64,000 bases of DNA from Candidatus Thiosymbion sp. (GTDB lineage: Bacteria; Pseudomonadota; Gammaproteobacteria; Chromatiales; Chromatiaceae). The stretch spans positions 1 through 64,000 of the forward strand of contig JAHDND010000025.1 in NCBI GenBank assembly GCA_018435665.1, in the 5' to 3' direction. Below are positions 1 through 9,968 of the stretch, piece after piece. A model generated the notes under the pieces. It worked only from the letters and a program-made list of their open reading frames with translations, did not search any database and was not told the origin of the DNA. The position numbers and the translations under genes were made by a program. Position 1 is the first letter of the stretch. Each line of letters opens with the position of its first letter.

Positions 1-188
1 ACGGTGGTGTCCTGGCCCTGGACCACCATGCCGAGGGAATCGCCCACCAGCAGCACGTCCACGCCCGCCTCCTCCAGCAACTGACAAAAGCCGGCGTCGT
101 AGCAGGTCAGGGAGACGATGCGTTCACCCCGCTCCTTCATGGCGGCCAGGGTCGAGCGGGTGACGGGTTTGTTGGTCATGAAGGGCAT
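1..188 (-). CDS. panB: 3-methyl-2-oxobutanoate hydroxymethyltransferase, N-terminal part (cut by window edge)
   Basis: PanB transfers a hydroxymethyl group from methylene-tetrahydrofolate to alpha-ketoisovalerate, the first committed step of pantothenate synthesis. Only about 62 N-terminal codons are visible. They read [16 protein letters not shown] followed by [13 protein letters not shown] and [13 protein letters not shown] segments; the latter is the signature of the ketopantoate hydroxymethyltransferase TIM barrel and holds a conserved metal-binding Asp. Two in-frame ATGs exist, at 188 (MPFMTNK) and at 179 (MTNK). Neither has a strong ribosome binding site, so the start is uncertain by three codons. 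It lies downstream of folK on the same strand, so a folK-panB unit is likely. An octamer tandem repeat separates them. Confidence 0.9.
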   Translation of the reverse strand, partial: MPFMTNKPVTRSTLAAMKERGERIVSLTCYDAGFCQLLEEAGVDVLLVGDSLGMVVQGQDTT

Positions 189-252
189 CTCGGTGATGGC
201 GGGCTGAGGAGGGTCCTGGCGGGGCAGTCGAGCAATCGGGGAGTCGGGCAAC

Positions 253-316
253 ACTCGGGCACTCGGGCACTCGGGCACTCGGGCACTCGGGCACTCGGGC
301 ACTCGGGCACTCGGGG
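253..316. repeat. 8-bp tandem repeat, seven perfect copies plus one variant
   Basis: The unit ACTCGGGC is repeated seven times without error from 253 to 308, followed by an eighth unit ending in G (309-316). More diverged relatives (GAGTCGGGCA, AGTCGAGCAATCGG) lie just upstream at about 226-252, which suggests the array grew from a local sequence. It fills most of the 154-bp space between folK and panB. An octamer array of this kind changes length easily by slipped-strand mispairing. Whether it affects panB expression is unknown. Confidence 0.95.
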
Positions 317-342
317 CAGGATTCTGCCAGCGAAGTCTTACC

Positions 343-891
343 CTAACAAGCCACGGGCGCCGGAACGGTGGCGGCCAGGGGAACGGACGCCCGCAGGGGT
401 CGCAAGCCCTCCCGGGGACAGGCGGCCAGGAGTTCACTCAGGCGACCCAACCCGGGGATGGCCAGATCGGCCGGGGCCAGGTCGGCCAGGGGCACCAGGA
501 CGAAGGCGCGCCGGGCCAGTTCCGGGTGCGGCACCCGCAACCCAGGGGCGGCGATGACGGCCTGGCCGTAGAGGAGGAGGTCCAGATCCAGGGTCCGCGG
601 CCCCCAACGCACCCCGGTCCGGTCACGGCCGTGGCGATCCTCGAGGGCCTGAAGGGCCGCCAGCAGGGCGGCGGGCGCCAGCCGGGTTTCCAGCGCGGCG
701 ACGGCATTGATGTAGTCCGGTTGCGCCACCGGACCCAGGGGCGCGGTCAGGTAGAGGGGCGAGACCTGGCGAAGCTGGCTGGCGCTGACCTGATCCAGCT
801 CGGCGATAGCCCGCCGGACCTGCTCTTCGGGGTTGGCCAGGTTGGCGCCAAGGCCGATGTAGGCCAGGACCGGGGGGTCCTCAACCGCCAT
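343..891 (-). CDS. folK: 6-hydroxymethyl-7,8-dihydropterin pyrophosphokinase
   Basis: FolK transfers pyrophosphate from ATP to 6-hydroxymethyl-dihydropterin in folate synthesis. The 182-residue protein has the family landmarks in order: N-terminal [18 protein letters not shown] and QPDYINAV in the pterin-binding part, then [14 protein letters not shown] with the DLDLLL acidic pair that binds magnesium, and [17 protein letters not shown] chose the ATG at 891 (MAVEDPP); a GTG at 906 would add five residues. The start overlaps the 3' end of pcnB by 11 bp, so the two are probably translationally coupled. A pcnB-folK-panB arrangement is common in Gammaproteobacteria. Confidence 0.95.
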   Translation of the reverse strand: MAVEDPPVLAYIGLGANLANPEEQVRRAIAELDQVSASQLRQVSPLYLTAPLGPVAQPDYINAVAALETRLAPAALLAALQALEDRHGRDRTGVRWGPRTLDLDLLLYGQAVIAAPGLRVPHPELARRAFVLVPLADLAPADLAIPGLGRLSELLAACPREGLRPLRASVPLAATVPAPVAC

Positions 892-2245
892 CCCCGACCC
901 CACCACCGCCGGCCGCCGCGGACGCCCCGGCCTCGCCCCCGCCCGCCCCGTCGCCGGCCGCGGGACGCCGCCGCCGACGCCGCTTGCGGCTGGTGCCGCT
1001 CATCGCCTCCCGCTCCGGCGCCGAGGCCTCCTGAAAACGCGTCCACCAGTCCGCCAGGGCCGGATCGGCCTCGCCGCTCTCGGCCCGCAGGAGCAGGAAA
1101 TCGTAGGCGGCACGAAACCGGGGATGGGCCGCCAGCCGTTGGGGGCGTTTGCCATCCAGTTGCTCGAAGCGGGGCTGCAATTCCCAGATCTCGCGCATGG
1201 GCAGGCTGAAGCGCTTGGGGATGCTGACCCGGGCCAACTGGGCCGCCAGCACATCCTCTCCGGCGCGGATCATGGCCTCGAAAGGATCCAAACCCCGGTC
1301 GATGAGGGTGAAGTAGCGACGGCGCACCGGCTCCCACAGCAGCAGGGCGAAGAGGAAGGCCGGGGCCACCGGCTTATCCTCCTGGATCCGTTGGTCGGTA
1401 TTGCCCAGGCCCCGGCTGACGAAGGTGATGGGGAAATCGTGGTCCTCGTGGGCCAGGCACTCCTCCGTGGCGGGAAAAAGCTGTCCGAAGAGCCCATAGT
1501 GACGCAGCTTCTCGAAGGCCGCCAACCCAGTACCGGAGTGCAGCAGCTTGAGGACCTCCTCAAAGAGGCGCGCCGGGGGCACCCCGCCCAGCAGCCGGCC
1601 TTGTTCCCGCAGGGGCCGCTCGCAGGCCGGATCGATGTTGAACCCGAGCTTGGCGGCAAAGCGCACCGCGCGCAGCATGCGCACCGGGTCCTCCCGATAG
1701 CGCAGTTCCGGATCGGCGCCGATCAGGCGCAGGCGGCCCGCCTGGAGATCCTCCAGGCCACCGGCATAGTCGATCACGGAAAAATCGGCGATGTTGTAAT
1801 AGAGGGCATTGACCGTGAAGTCGCGCCGCAGGGCGTCCTCCTCCCGGGTGCCATAGAGGTTGTCGCGGACGATCATGCCGTTTTCGAGGTGGCGGTCGCC
1901 CGGTTCCTCGTCATCCTCCAGGCCGGCGCCACCGCCGCGGAAGGTCGCCACCTCGATAATTTCGGGGCCGAAATGGACATGGGCCAGACGGAAGCGGCGA
2001 CCGATCAGGCGACAGTTGCGGAAGATGCGGCGCACCTCCTCGGGGCGGGCGTCGGTGGCCACGTCGAAGTCCTTGGGCTCCCGCCCCAGGAGCAGATCGC
2101 GCACCCCGCCGCCGACCAGCAGGGCCTGGTAGCCCTCCTGTTTCAGGCGGTAGAGGACTTTGAGGGCGTTCTCGCTGATGTTGGCACGCGAAATGGCGTG
2201 CTGGTCACGCGGCACGATGCGGCAGGCAGGGAAGTCTGGATACAA
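881..2245 (-). CDS. pcnB: poly(A) polymerase I
   Basis: PcnB adds 3' poly(A) tails to RNAs and so promotes their decay. The 454-residue protein has the nucleotidyltransferase signature LLVGGGVRDLLLGREPKDFD with the catalytic DFD, then RFRLAHV, the RRDFTVNALYYN motif and RYREDPVRMLRAVRFAAKL, which are typical of class II CCA-adding/poly(A) polymerases. The N-terminal IVPRDQHAISRANIS favours bacterial PcnB over CCA transferase. The C-terminus is a strongly basic run (RKRRRRRR) followed by a Gly/Ala-rich tail, probably an RNA-binding extension. No ATG is available. The reading starts at a TTG at 2245 with AGGAAAAG about eight bases upstream. It overlaps folK. Confidence 0.95.
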   Translation of the reverse strand: MYPDFPACRIVPRDQHAISRANISENALKVLYRLKQEGYQALLVGGGVRDLLLGREPKDFDVATDARPEEVRRIFRNCRLIGRRFRLAHVHFGPEIIEVATFRGGGAGLEDDEEPGDRHLENGMIVRDNLYGTREEDALRRDFTVNALYYNIADFSVIDYAGGLEDLQAGRLRLIGADPELRYREDPVRMLRAVRFAAKLGFNIDPACERPLREQGRLLGGVPPARLFEEVLKLLHSGTGLAAFEKLRHYGLFGQLFPATEECLAHEDHDFPITFVSRGLGNTDQRIQEDKPVAPAFLFALLLWEPVRRRYFTLIDRGLDPFEAMIRAGEDVLAAQLARVSIPKRFSLPMREIWELQPRFEQLDGKRPQRLAAHPRFRAAYDFLLLRAESGEADPALADWWTRFQEASAPEREAMSGTSRKRRRRRRPAAGDGAGGGEAGASAAAGGGGVGDGG

Positions 2246-2378
2246 GCTGGTGTCTTTTCCTGGCGGGAACGGGTTCCGGAGGCGTTCCTCCCCGGACCCG
2301 AAGAATCGATAACGAAGGGTCCTTGCCCCCCTGGACCCGCAAGAGGGCGGGCCAAGGCGATTAATTTCATGCGCTGGC

Positions 2379-2406
2379 TTGAGAAGCGCCGGGCGCTGCG
2401 TATAAT
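2379..2406 (+). promoter_or_regulatory. sigma-70 promoter of tRNA-Glu
   Basis: TTGAGA at 2379-2384 and a perfect TATAAT at 2401-2406 are separated by 16 bp. The tRNA begins 24 bp after the -10 box, with a GC-rich segment (ACGCCCTCTCCGC) in the discriminator region, as is common at stable-RNA promoters. Confidence 0.75.
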
Positions 2407-2430
2407 ACGCCCTCTCCGCTATTTCTTCTC

Positions 2431-2505
2431 GCTCCCTTCGTCTAGCGGTTAGGACGCTGGCCTCTCACGCCGGTAACAGGGGTTCGAATCCCCTAGGGAG
2501 CGCCA
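2431..2505 (+). tRNA. tRNA-Glu (anticodon CUC)
   Basis: The acceptor stem GCTCCCT (2431-2437) pairs with AGGGAGC (2495-2501), followed by the discriminator G and an encoded CCA (2503-2505). The anticodon stem CTGGC/GCCGG closes the loop CTCTCAC with anticodon CTC at 2464-2466. The T arm carries GGTTCGAATCC. The TTCGTCTAG start of the D arm is typical of bacterial tRNA-Glu. A perfect TATAAT box lies just upstream. Confidence 0.97.
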
Positions 2506-2838
2506 ATCCCCCTTCTCCCAAGCATCCGTCAAATAGGGCTTTTCGCCTTCAATGACTACCCGCTTGGCTCTCTTGCCTCAGGCACGGGCCTCGATTTTCC
2601 GTAACTTTGATTCGCGGAATAGAGCCTGTTCCGGATAATGGCCGCCTCTGGGTGGCTGGCAACATTTCGCCGTTTGGCCCCGCTCCGGCAGTGAGGTCCT
2701 CATACAGCCGCGATAATCCTGATCCCCGACCTCCCTGGGGTAATCCCGATCCATCCAGGATTTGGCCTCCTTGGAGTAAAGTAGGGCTTTCCTCAGCCAA
2801 CACCTCCCCTCCAACCCATCACCCAAAGGAGCGTCACC
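2506..2838. other. intergenic region between tRNA-Glu and an exported hydrolase gene
   Basis: I see no convincing gene in these 333 bases. A loose inverted repeat is present (AATCCTG near 2716, CAGGATT near 2757), and AAAGGAG just before 2839 is the ribosome binding site of the next gene. No clear terminator follows the tRNA. Confidence 0.5.
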
Positions 2839-3741
2839 ATGAAAACCCTGCACTTCGCTTCCTTGGCGCTGAGCCTATCCCTGGTGTTATCCCCCTTGGC
2901 GGCCAAGGAGGTCAGCCTGGTCGAGGAAGGCCTGACACTCCATGCCAACCTGGAGACCGCGGGGGCTGACTGGCAACAGGGGCCTTTCGTGCTCATGACC
3001 CACGGCACCCTTGCCCATGGCGAGATGGAACTGATGCAGGGGCTCCAGGCGGCCCTGAAGGATCGGGGCATCGGTTCCCTGTCCCTGACCTTGAGCCTGG
3101 GGCTGGATCAACGGCGCGGCATGTACGACTGCGCCCAACCGCACCGCCACCGGCACGAGGACGCCCTGAAGGAGATCGGCGCCTGGCTGACCTGGCTCCA
3201 GTCCCAGAGGCTGACCAAGCCCCTGATCCTGCTGGGCCACTCCCGCGGCGGCAATCAGGCGGCCCGGTTCGCGGCGGCCCATCCCGAGGCGGCCTTGAGC
3301 CATCTGGTCCTCCTTGCCCCCCAGACCTGGACCGAGACCGGCACCGCGGACGACTATCAGCAGCGATTCGGTAAACCTCTGCCCCCCCTCCTGGAGCGGG
3401 CAAGCCAGATGCGGGACGCGGGCCAGGCCGATGCCCTGCTGGAGGGCGTCGACTTTCTCTACTGTCCCGCCACCCAGGCCAGCGCCGCGGCCTTTCTGTC
3501 CTACTATGGCCCGGACCCGGCCATGGATACCCCGGGCCTCCTCCCTGGCCTCAAGGTCCCGGTCCTGGTGGTGGCCGGCAGTCAGGACCAAGTGGTCCAG
3601 GGGCTGACGGAAAAGGTGCAACCCCTGGTCGATGGCCGGCAGGTTCAACTGCTGGAACTCGACGGGGCGGATCATTTTTTCCGCGATCTCTACATTGAAG
3701 ACATCGCCGACGCCGTCCAGGCCCTGGTCAGCGGGGACTGA
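2839..3741 (+). CDS. exported alpha/beta hydrolase, function unknown
   Basis: This is a 300-residue alpha/beta hydrolase-fold protein with an N-terminal signal peptide (MKTLHFASLALSLSLVLSPLAA) that predicts a periplasmic location. After the first strand comes MTHGTLAHGEM, equivalent to the oxyanion-hole HG motif. The nucleophile elbow GHSRGG gives the catalytic serine near residue 135. VLVVAGSQDQVV supplies the likely acid, and DGADHFF near the C-terminus the catalytic histidine. MYDCAQPHRHRHEDAL is a conserved-looking His-rich segment between them. The ribosome binding site AAAGGAG precedes the ATG. It resembles the prolyl-oligopeptidase/DUF3530-like esterases, but I cannot assign a substrate. 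It stands alone, flanked by non-coding DNA. Confidence 0.8.
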   Translation: MKTLHFASLALSLSLVLSPLAAKEVSLVEEGLTLHANLETAGADWQQGPFVLMTHGTLAHGEMELMQGLQAALKDRGIGSLSLTLSLGLDQRRGMYDCAQPHRHRHEDALKEIGAWLTWLQSQRLTKPLILLGHSRGGNQAARFAAAHPEAALSHLVLLAPQTWTETGTADDYQQRFGKPLPPLLERASQMRDAGQADALLEGVDFLYCPATQASAAAFLSYYGPDPAMDTPGLLPGLKVPVLVVAGSQDQVVQGLTEKVQPLVDGRQVQLLELDGADHFFRDLYIEDIADAVQALVSGD

Positions 3742-3810
3742 GCGCGGATGAACCTTTCCGTTTCATCTCTGCCTCAGATTCGCGATTCGGTTGTTATTCA
3801 AATCGCATTT

Positions 3811-3950
3811 CAGCTTTCGGCTTCGATGAAGGAGGGTCGGGTGGCGTCTGGCGGGGGTGTCGACCGCAGGGAGGCGGTCGTCAAGCCTCCAGGGACGGAT
3901 TCACGGCGTCCCCTGCCAGACGCCGCCCGACCCGGAATAACCGAAAATTG
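3811..3950 (+). repeat. palindromic interspersed repeat, family 1, copy 1
   Basis: This ~140-bp element matches 31601-31742 in the same orientation. The right end CCGAAAATTG (3941-3950) is identical in both copies; the left end here is CAGCTTTCGG where copy 2 has CAATTTTCGG, the exact inverse of the right end. Inside, long arms pair (GGGTCGGGTGGCGTCTGGC with GCCAGACGCCGCCCGACCC), and a second hairpin GACCGC/GCGGTC sits within. Similarity continues a few bases outside each end (CGCATTT on the left). The element occupies most of the gap between the hydrolase and decarboxylase genes. It has no coding capacity, so it is best described as a MITE- or REP-like structured repeat. Confidence 0.8.
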
Positions 3951-4109
3951 ATGTGCTAGGTCTCTATTCCTGATTGCCAACTTTCTGCTTAGACATTTTT
4001 TTCACGCCCCTGAGCGCACCGGGCAGCCGGGCCACCAACCGCTTGCCCATCGCCCCCCTTCCGTGCCGACCCGCGGCCGCGACCGTCACCACCGAGCACC
4101 CCCAGCCCC

Positions 4110-5579
<1,470 letters not shown>

Positions 5580-6099
5580 GGGCCATGACCAGGCCCGCCC
5601 CGGGAGCCCGGCGCCGCCGAAGCCAGAGTCGGCGCCGGAGCCACCGCATCCGCCAGGGCTGACGGGTCCGACCCCAACGGGCCGGAGGGGACTAAATCAG
5701 GCAGCCCTGGGCTAAGGCCGCCGGGTTGCGGCTATACTGTGGGTGAGCACCGTCTCCGCTTGCGGCGGTTCCGCCCAAGGACGAGCGAGCAGCGTCGGTG
5801 GCGGGCTGGCTACAGTACCCTGCATCATTAGGCGGCCGCCAAGCCGGGAGCGATTTTTTCCGCGCCTCCCGTTAACGCCACCCGACCCGCCAGCACCTGG
5901 GACTCATCTGCCACCGGCTGGAGCCATTGTGACTGTTCAGAACTCTCACGTATGGGAAGCAGCCTCTAAAGTGCAAGCCGATGATTCTTCTGCTCCCTCC
6001 CCCCTGGCGGAGGAGGGTTGGGAGAGGGGGTCTGTATGGGTAAGAGCCATTAATCCTGGACCAGAGGACGCCGGGCATACCTGACGACGGATCACACGC
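5580..6099. other. intergenic region with a REP-like hairpin
   Basis: No convincing gene is visible in these 520 bases. A TATACT hexamer near 5733 has no clear -35 partner. At about 5993-6025 a purine/pyrimidine-biased imperfect hairpin (CTCCCTCC...GGAGGAGGG...GGGAG) lies about 75 bp ahead of the next gene and resembles short palindromic repeats scattered in such genomes. Confidence 0.45.
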
Positions 6100-8379
6100 T
6101 TGACCCCTCTCCTCTTCAATGTCGCCGCTCTCACCGGCCAGATCTTGGTCGTCTTCGTCGTCTACGGCCTCATTGACACCTATGTACCCAGGGCGCACCG
6201 CCCCGCCCTCCACGAGGCCGGCAAGGCCGCCCTGTTCACCCTGATCGGGCTCTACGCCCTCTCCGCCCCGATCGAACTCCTGCCGGGGGTCATCGCCGAT
6301 CCCCGTGGCGCCATCCTGGCGTGCGCCTGCCTCTTCGGCGGCTGGCGGGTGGGCCTGGTGACCCTGGGAGCGATGGTTGGCTATCGGCTCGCGGCCGGTG
6401 GCGCCGGCGCCATGCCGGGGGCCATCGGCATGACGGTGGAATATACCTGCCTGCTGGCCCTGAGCCTGTCGCCCCTGAACCGCTGGCTGGCGCCCCGCGC
6501 CTACCCTCAGCTCCTGGTGGCTGCCGTGGCGATGAGCCTGCTGGAACCCTGGTCGCTGACCCTGATCCCACCGCCCGATCTGGGACGTCAGTTGTTCCTG
6601 GAGGCGGGTTTCCCCCTGGGGCTCCTGCAATTCGTCGCCACCCTGATCTTGGGCACCCTGCTCAAGATCCAGGACGAGCGCCAGCGCCTGGTCGCGGAGC
6701 TGCGCGCCCGTAACGTCGCCTTTGACAATGCTCAGGAAGGGATTGCGATCACCGACGCCACCGGGCGGATTCTGACCGTCAACCCGGCCTTCTCAGCCAT
6801 CACCGGCTACCCTGCAGGGGAGATCCTGGATCAGGGCCTGGCGCGACTGGCGGCCGAGGACCCGGAGCCGGCCTGGTTTCAACGCGCCTGGGAGACCATG
6901 GCCACGTCGGACGGCTGGCGCGGCGAGATCCTCAACCGCCGTCCGGATGGCACGACCTATCCCGTCTGGCTCAGCCTCAGCGCCGTGCGTGACGCCGCCG
7001 GCAACCTCAGCCAGAGCGTCAGCGTCTTCACCGACATCAGCCCGATCAAGCACTACCAGGCCCAGCTCGAACACCTGGCCCACCACGACCCCCTTACCGA
7101 CCTGGCCAACCGCACCCTGCTGGGCCTGCGCCTGGAGCATGCCCTGCGCGTCGCCCGGCGCCAGGGCCTGCTCCTGGGGCTGTTCTTCATCGACCTGGAC
7201 CACTTCAAGCGCGTCAACGACAGCCTGGGCCATAGCCTGGGCGACGAGTTGCTCAAGACCGTGGGGGGACGGCTCCAGGCCGCGATTCGCGACGAGGATA
7301 CCCTTGCCCGCCTGGGTGGTGACGAATTCGTGATCCTGGCGGAACATCTCCAGGCCTGGGAAGAGGCCACGCTCCTCGCCCAGCGTCTGATTCAGGCACT
7401 GGCCCCACCCCTGCGACTGGGCAGCCATGAGGTATACCTGTCCGCCAGCATTGGTATCAGTCTTTATCCCCGGGACGGCGAGACGGTCGAGACTCTGTTG
7501 CAAAACGCGGATGCGGCCATGTTCCGGGCCAAGGAAGAGGGCCGTAATCACTATGCCTTCTACTCCGCGGACATGACTCGGGCGGCCTTGGAGCGGATTC
7601 TCCTGGAGACCAAGCTGCGCCGGGCCCTGTCCAACCGGGAATTACGCGTGCACTACCAGCCTCAGGTCGATCTGCGAACCGGTCGCCCCATCGGCTTGGA
7701 GGCCCTGGTCCGCTGGCCCGATCCGGAGGAGGGAATGATCGCCCCGGCAAGGTTCATCCCCCTGGCGGAAGAGACCGGCCTTATCCATGAACTGGGCTCC
7801 TGGGTGCTGCGGGAGGCCTGCCTCCAGGGCCGAGCCTGGCAAGATCAGGGCCTGGACTTCGGCCGGATCGCGGTCAACGTCTCCAGCCTGCAACTCCAAC
7901 GCGGCCATCTGGTCGCCGAGGTCAACGAGGCCCTGGCGACCTCCGGCCTCGCGCCGCAGTGCCTGGAACTGGAGATCACGGAGACCGAATTGATGCGCCA
8001 AGATGAAAAGATCCTCAAGGTACTTAACAGTCTGCGTGATCGCGGAGTCATGATCAGCATCGACGACTTTGGCACCGGCTACTCCTCCCTGGCCCGTCTC
8101 AAGCGCCTGCCCGCCGACAAGCTCAAGATCGACAAGAGCTTCGTCCACCGCCTGCCGGAGAACGAGCACGATGCCGCCATCGCCAGTTCCATCATCGCCC
8201 TGGGGACGCGCATGGGTTTCGCCGTCCTGGCCGAGGGGGTGGAGACCGCCGCCCAACGGGACTTCCTCCTGGCGGAAGGCTGCATGCAGGCCCAGGGCTA
8301 CTGGTTTGGCCGGCCCCAACCCCCGGCAGCCCTGACCTCCAGCCTCCTTCAACCCGCCGCCAGCCCCCCGGGGAGCTGA
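6100..8379 (+). CDS. membrane PAS-GGDEF-EAL cyclic-di-GMP turnover protein with LytS-like sensor
   Basis: The 759-residue protein has an N-terminal block of five to six hydrophobic helices (about residues 1-190) resembling the 5TMR-LYT sensor of LytS. A PAS domain follows (about 205-320; AFDNAQEGIAITDATGRIL). The GGDEF domain has an intact GGDEF at 406-410 and an RDED at 397-400, correctly spaced for the inhibitory I-site. The EAL domain starts with EALVRW at 534-539 and keeps ELEITETELM, DDFGTGYSSL, KIDKSFV and LAEGVET. Both the cyclase and phosphodiesterase active sites therefore look intact, and the net activity cannot be predicted. It starts at a TTG at 6100, with no better start in frame. 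It converges on dsrS with a 23-bp gap. Confidence 0.92.
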   Translation: MTPLLFNVAALTGQILVVFVVYGLIDTYVPRAHRPALHEAGKAALFTLIGLYALSAPIELLPGVIADPRGAILACACLFGGWRVGLVTLGAMVGYRLAAGGAGAMPGAIGMTVEYTCLLALSLSPLNRWLAPRAYPQLLVAAVAMSLLEPWSLTLIPPPDLGRQLFLEAGFPLGLLQFVATLILGTLLKIQDERQRLVAELRARNVAFDNAQEGIAITDATGRILTVNPAFSAITGYPAGEILDQGLARLAAEDPEPAWFQRAWETMATSDGWRGEILNRRPDGTTYPVWLSLSAVRDAAGNLSQSVSVFTDISPIKHYQAQLEHLAHHDPLTDLANRTLLGLRLEHALRVARRQGLLLGLFFIDLDHFKRVNDSLGHSLGDELLKTVGGRLQAAIRDEDTLARLGGDEFVILAEHLQAWEEATLLAQRLIQALAPPLRLGSHEVYLSASIGISLYPRDGETVETLLQNADAAMFRAKEEGRNHYAFYSADMTRAALERILLETKLRRALSNRELRVHYQPQVDLRTGRPIGLEALVRWPDPEEGMIAPARFIPLAEETGLIHELGSWVLREACLQGRAWQDQGLDFGRIAVNVSSLQLQRGHLVAEVNEALATSGLAPQCLELEITETELMRQDEKILKVLNSLRDRGVMISIDDFGTGYSSLARLKRLPADKLKIDKSFVHRLPENEHDAAIASSIIALGTRMGFAVLAEGVETAAQRDFLLAEGCMQAQGYWFGRPQPPAALTSSLLQPAASPPGS

Positions 8380-8402
8380 CGTCGAGCTTATCGGCGCCAG
8401 CC

Positions 8403-9545
8403 TCAGGTCCGACCGGGTCCAGGTTTGCCCTGCAAGGTCTCCAGCCTCTGGAGGAGGGGTCCCAGGACGGGTTCGAGCTTGCGCCGCAACAGGCTGCCGC
8501 TGGCGGTGGTGTCGCGCAGCACCGGACGCAGGACGCCATAGCCCAGACCCGACAGCAGCCGCAGGGTGACCAGTTCGTCACGCAACCCGGGGACGCGGCT
8601 GAGGCAGGCGGCCAAGGCCACGTCCGCCCCGGTAGGCGAGACGTAGGCCTCGGCCTCGGCCAGGAGTGGCGCCAGGGCCAGATCCACCCCCACCTCGGGA
8701 CGCAGAGCGGCAAAATTGGCCGCCAGGGTGTCCAGGGTGGTGAGTACCAGGTCCTGGCTCGAAGGCTTGGCGAGTACCTGGGCGACGGTCTTCACCCAGG
8801 TCTGCCCGGACGCGGCCAACACCCTCCACAGGGCCTCGGCCCAGGGATTGCCCGCCTGCCGCAGGGGCTCCAGGTGGGGGGCCAGGGCGGCGAAGTCGCC
8901 ACGGGCGGGAACCGGGTCAGGCAGCTCGTCGGGGCAGGCCTGCAGAAAGCCGAGGGCATAGGCCGGACGACGGGCGGCCTTGCGCCAGATGTCCAGCCGG
9001 TGCTGAGGGTCGATGAGCCCGGGCTGGAGGATCAGGCGGACCGATTCCGCCATCTTTTCCGTCTCGGTCTCGAAGGGCAGGTAGTCGACCAGGTAGCCCG
9101 CCAGGATCGGCCCCATGCGCCCCTGAACGATCGCCGGATTGCCCAGCATCCGCCGGGCGTTCTCCGCATCCTCCATGGCCCACCAGGCCCGCCGGGCCAG
9201 TTCGTCCGTCAGCCCCGGGGAGCAGACGGCGGCGACGACGGCCTCGGGCTCGCCCAGTAGCAAGAGCTGGGCCAGGCTCTCGTCGCGCATCTGGCCCATG
9301 CGCGTCCAGCGCCGCAGATAGGTGGGATAGCCGCCGGGGGAACCGAGGATATGGCCGGAGATCAGTTCCCGCACCGCACGCACATAGGCCTCCGGTCGCG
9401 CCGTCGGCCGTAGCTGGATGCGGGCCTCGCCCCGCGCCGAGAGGCCATGGACCTCGAGCCGCGACTCGTCGATGCGGATCGCCTGGGGCTGGTTGGCCAG
9501 CAGCACATTCAGGCGCAGATTGTCCTCGCTGGAGAGTTCGATCAT
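8403..9545 (-). CDS. dsrS: DsrS, last gene of the dsr operon
   Basis: This 380-residue cytoplasmic protein has no recognisable catalytic motif and looks largely alpha-helical. Its assignment rests mainly on position: it follows dsrR at the end of the operon, exactly where dsrS lies in Allochromatium vinosum. DsrS is reported to be a soluble protein not essential for sulfur oxidation. The N-terminus MIELSSEDNLRLNVLLA is followed by a long Leu/Ala-rich helical region without cysteine clusters. A small palindrome (GGTGAT-TT-ATCACC, 9588-9601) lies between dsrR and dsrS. The ribosome binding site of the ATG at 9545 is weak. Confidence 0.85.
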   Translation of the reverse strand: MIELSSEDNLRLNVLLANQPQAIRIDESRLEVHGLSARGEARIQLRPTARPEAYVRAVRELISGHILGSPGGYPTYLRRWTRMGQMRDESLAQLLLLGEPEAVVAAVCSPGLTDELARRAWWAMEDAENARRMLGNPAIVQGRMGPILAGYLVDYLPFETETEKMAESVRLILQPGLIDPQHRLDIWRKAARRPAYALGFLQACPDELPDPVPARGDFAALAPHLEPLRQAGNPWAEALWRVLAASGQTWVKTVAQVLAKPSSQDLVLTTLDTLAANFAALRPEVGVDLALAPLLAEAEAYVSPTGADVALAACLSRVPGLRDELVTLRLLSGLGYGVLRPVLRDTTASGSLLRRKLEPVLGPLLQRLETLQGKPGPGRT

Positions 9546-9653
9546 GGCCGGGGCGGAGACGAAGACGATTGCATGGGCGAAGGCGAAGGTGATTTATCAC
9601 CAAAGGGGATAGTGGCTCTGCGGCTGAGGGGGAGGGGTTTATTTCACCCGCTC

Positions 9654-9968
9654 TCAGGCCTCGGTCGGAGGCGAGTAGCCACTGTCCTTGGGATTGAGGA
9701 AGATGAAGTGGAACTGGCCGGGTTCCAGTTCGACATAGTCGAGGGTGGCCTGATCGAGCAGGGGGACATATTCCGGGGCCATCACCACGGGGACGCCATC
9801 ACAGTCCAGCCGGATGTCATCCTCGGTACCCTCATCGAAGCCCATGCGGTAGTCGATGCCCCCGTCGGACTTGCTCTGGGCTGCCAGACGCAGGGCCAGC
9901 CCCTTGGTGCCACCCTGGCGGGCGGCCTCCTCGACTTGGGCCACGGCGGCAGGGGTAAGTTTGAACAT
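9654..9968 (-). CDS. dsrR: DsrR, IscA-like (A-type carrier fold) protein
   Basis: This 104-residue protein has the HesB/IscA fold: MFKLTPAAVAQVEEAARQ, then LALRLAAQSK, IDYRMGFDEGTEDD, and a C-terminal FIFLNPKDSGY. True A-type carriers end in a Cys-Gly-Cys motif after NPN; here that segment is replaced by LNPKDSGYSPPTEA. The only cysteine is in RLDCDG, so it cannot bind an Fe-S cluster in the IscA manner. This lack of cysteines is a known feature of DsrR, for which a role in dsr expression after transcription has been proposed. I start at the ATG at 9968; an upstream extension into dsrN would be spurious. Confidence 0.92.
   Translation of the reverse strand: MFKLTPAAVAQVEEAARQGGTKGLALRLAAQSKSDGGIDYRMGFDEGTEDDIRLDCDGVPVVMAPEYVPLLDQATLDYVELEPGQFHFIFLNPKDSGYSPPTEA

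Noticed and set aside
241..316. CRISPR-like array
   Set aside because: The units are 8 bp and directly adjacent without spacers, so it is a simple tandem repeat. No repeat-spacer array was seen anywhere in the window, including near the Cmx6-like gene.
1124..2452. Plus-strand open frame of 442 codons opposite pcnB running into the tRNA
   Set aside because: Antisense to pcnB and ends inside the tRNA-Glu gene.
3748..3951. Short plus-strand frame across the family 1 repeat
   Set aside because: The frame is not kept in the second copy of the repeat, so it is not a conserved coding unit.
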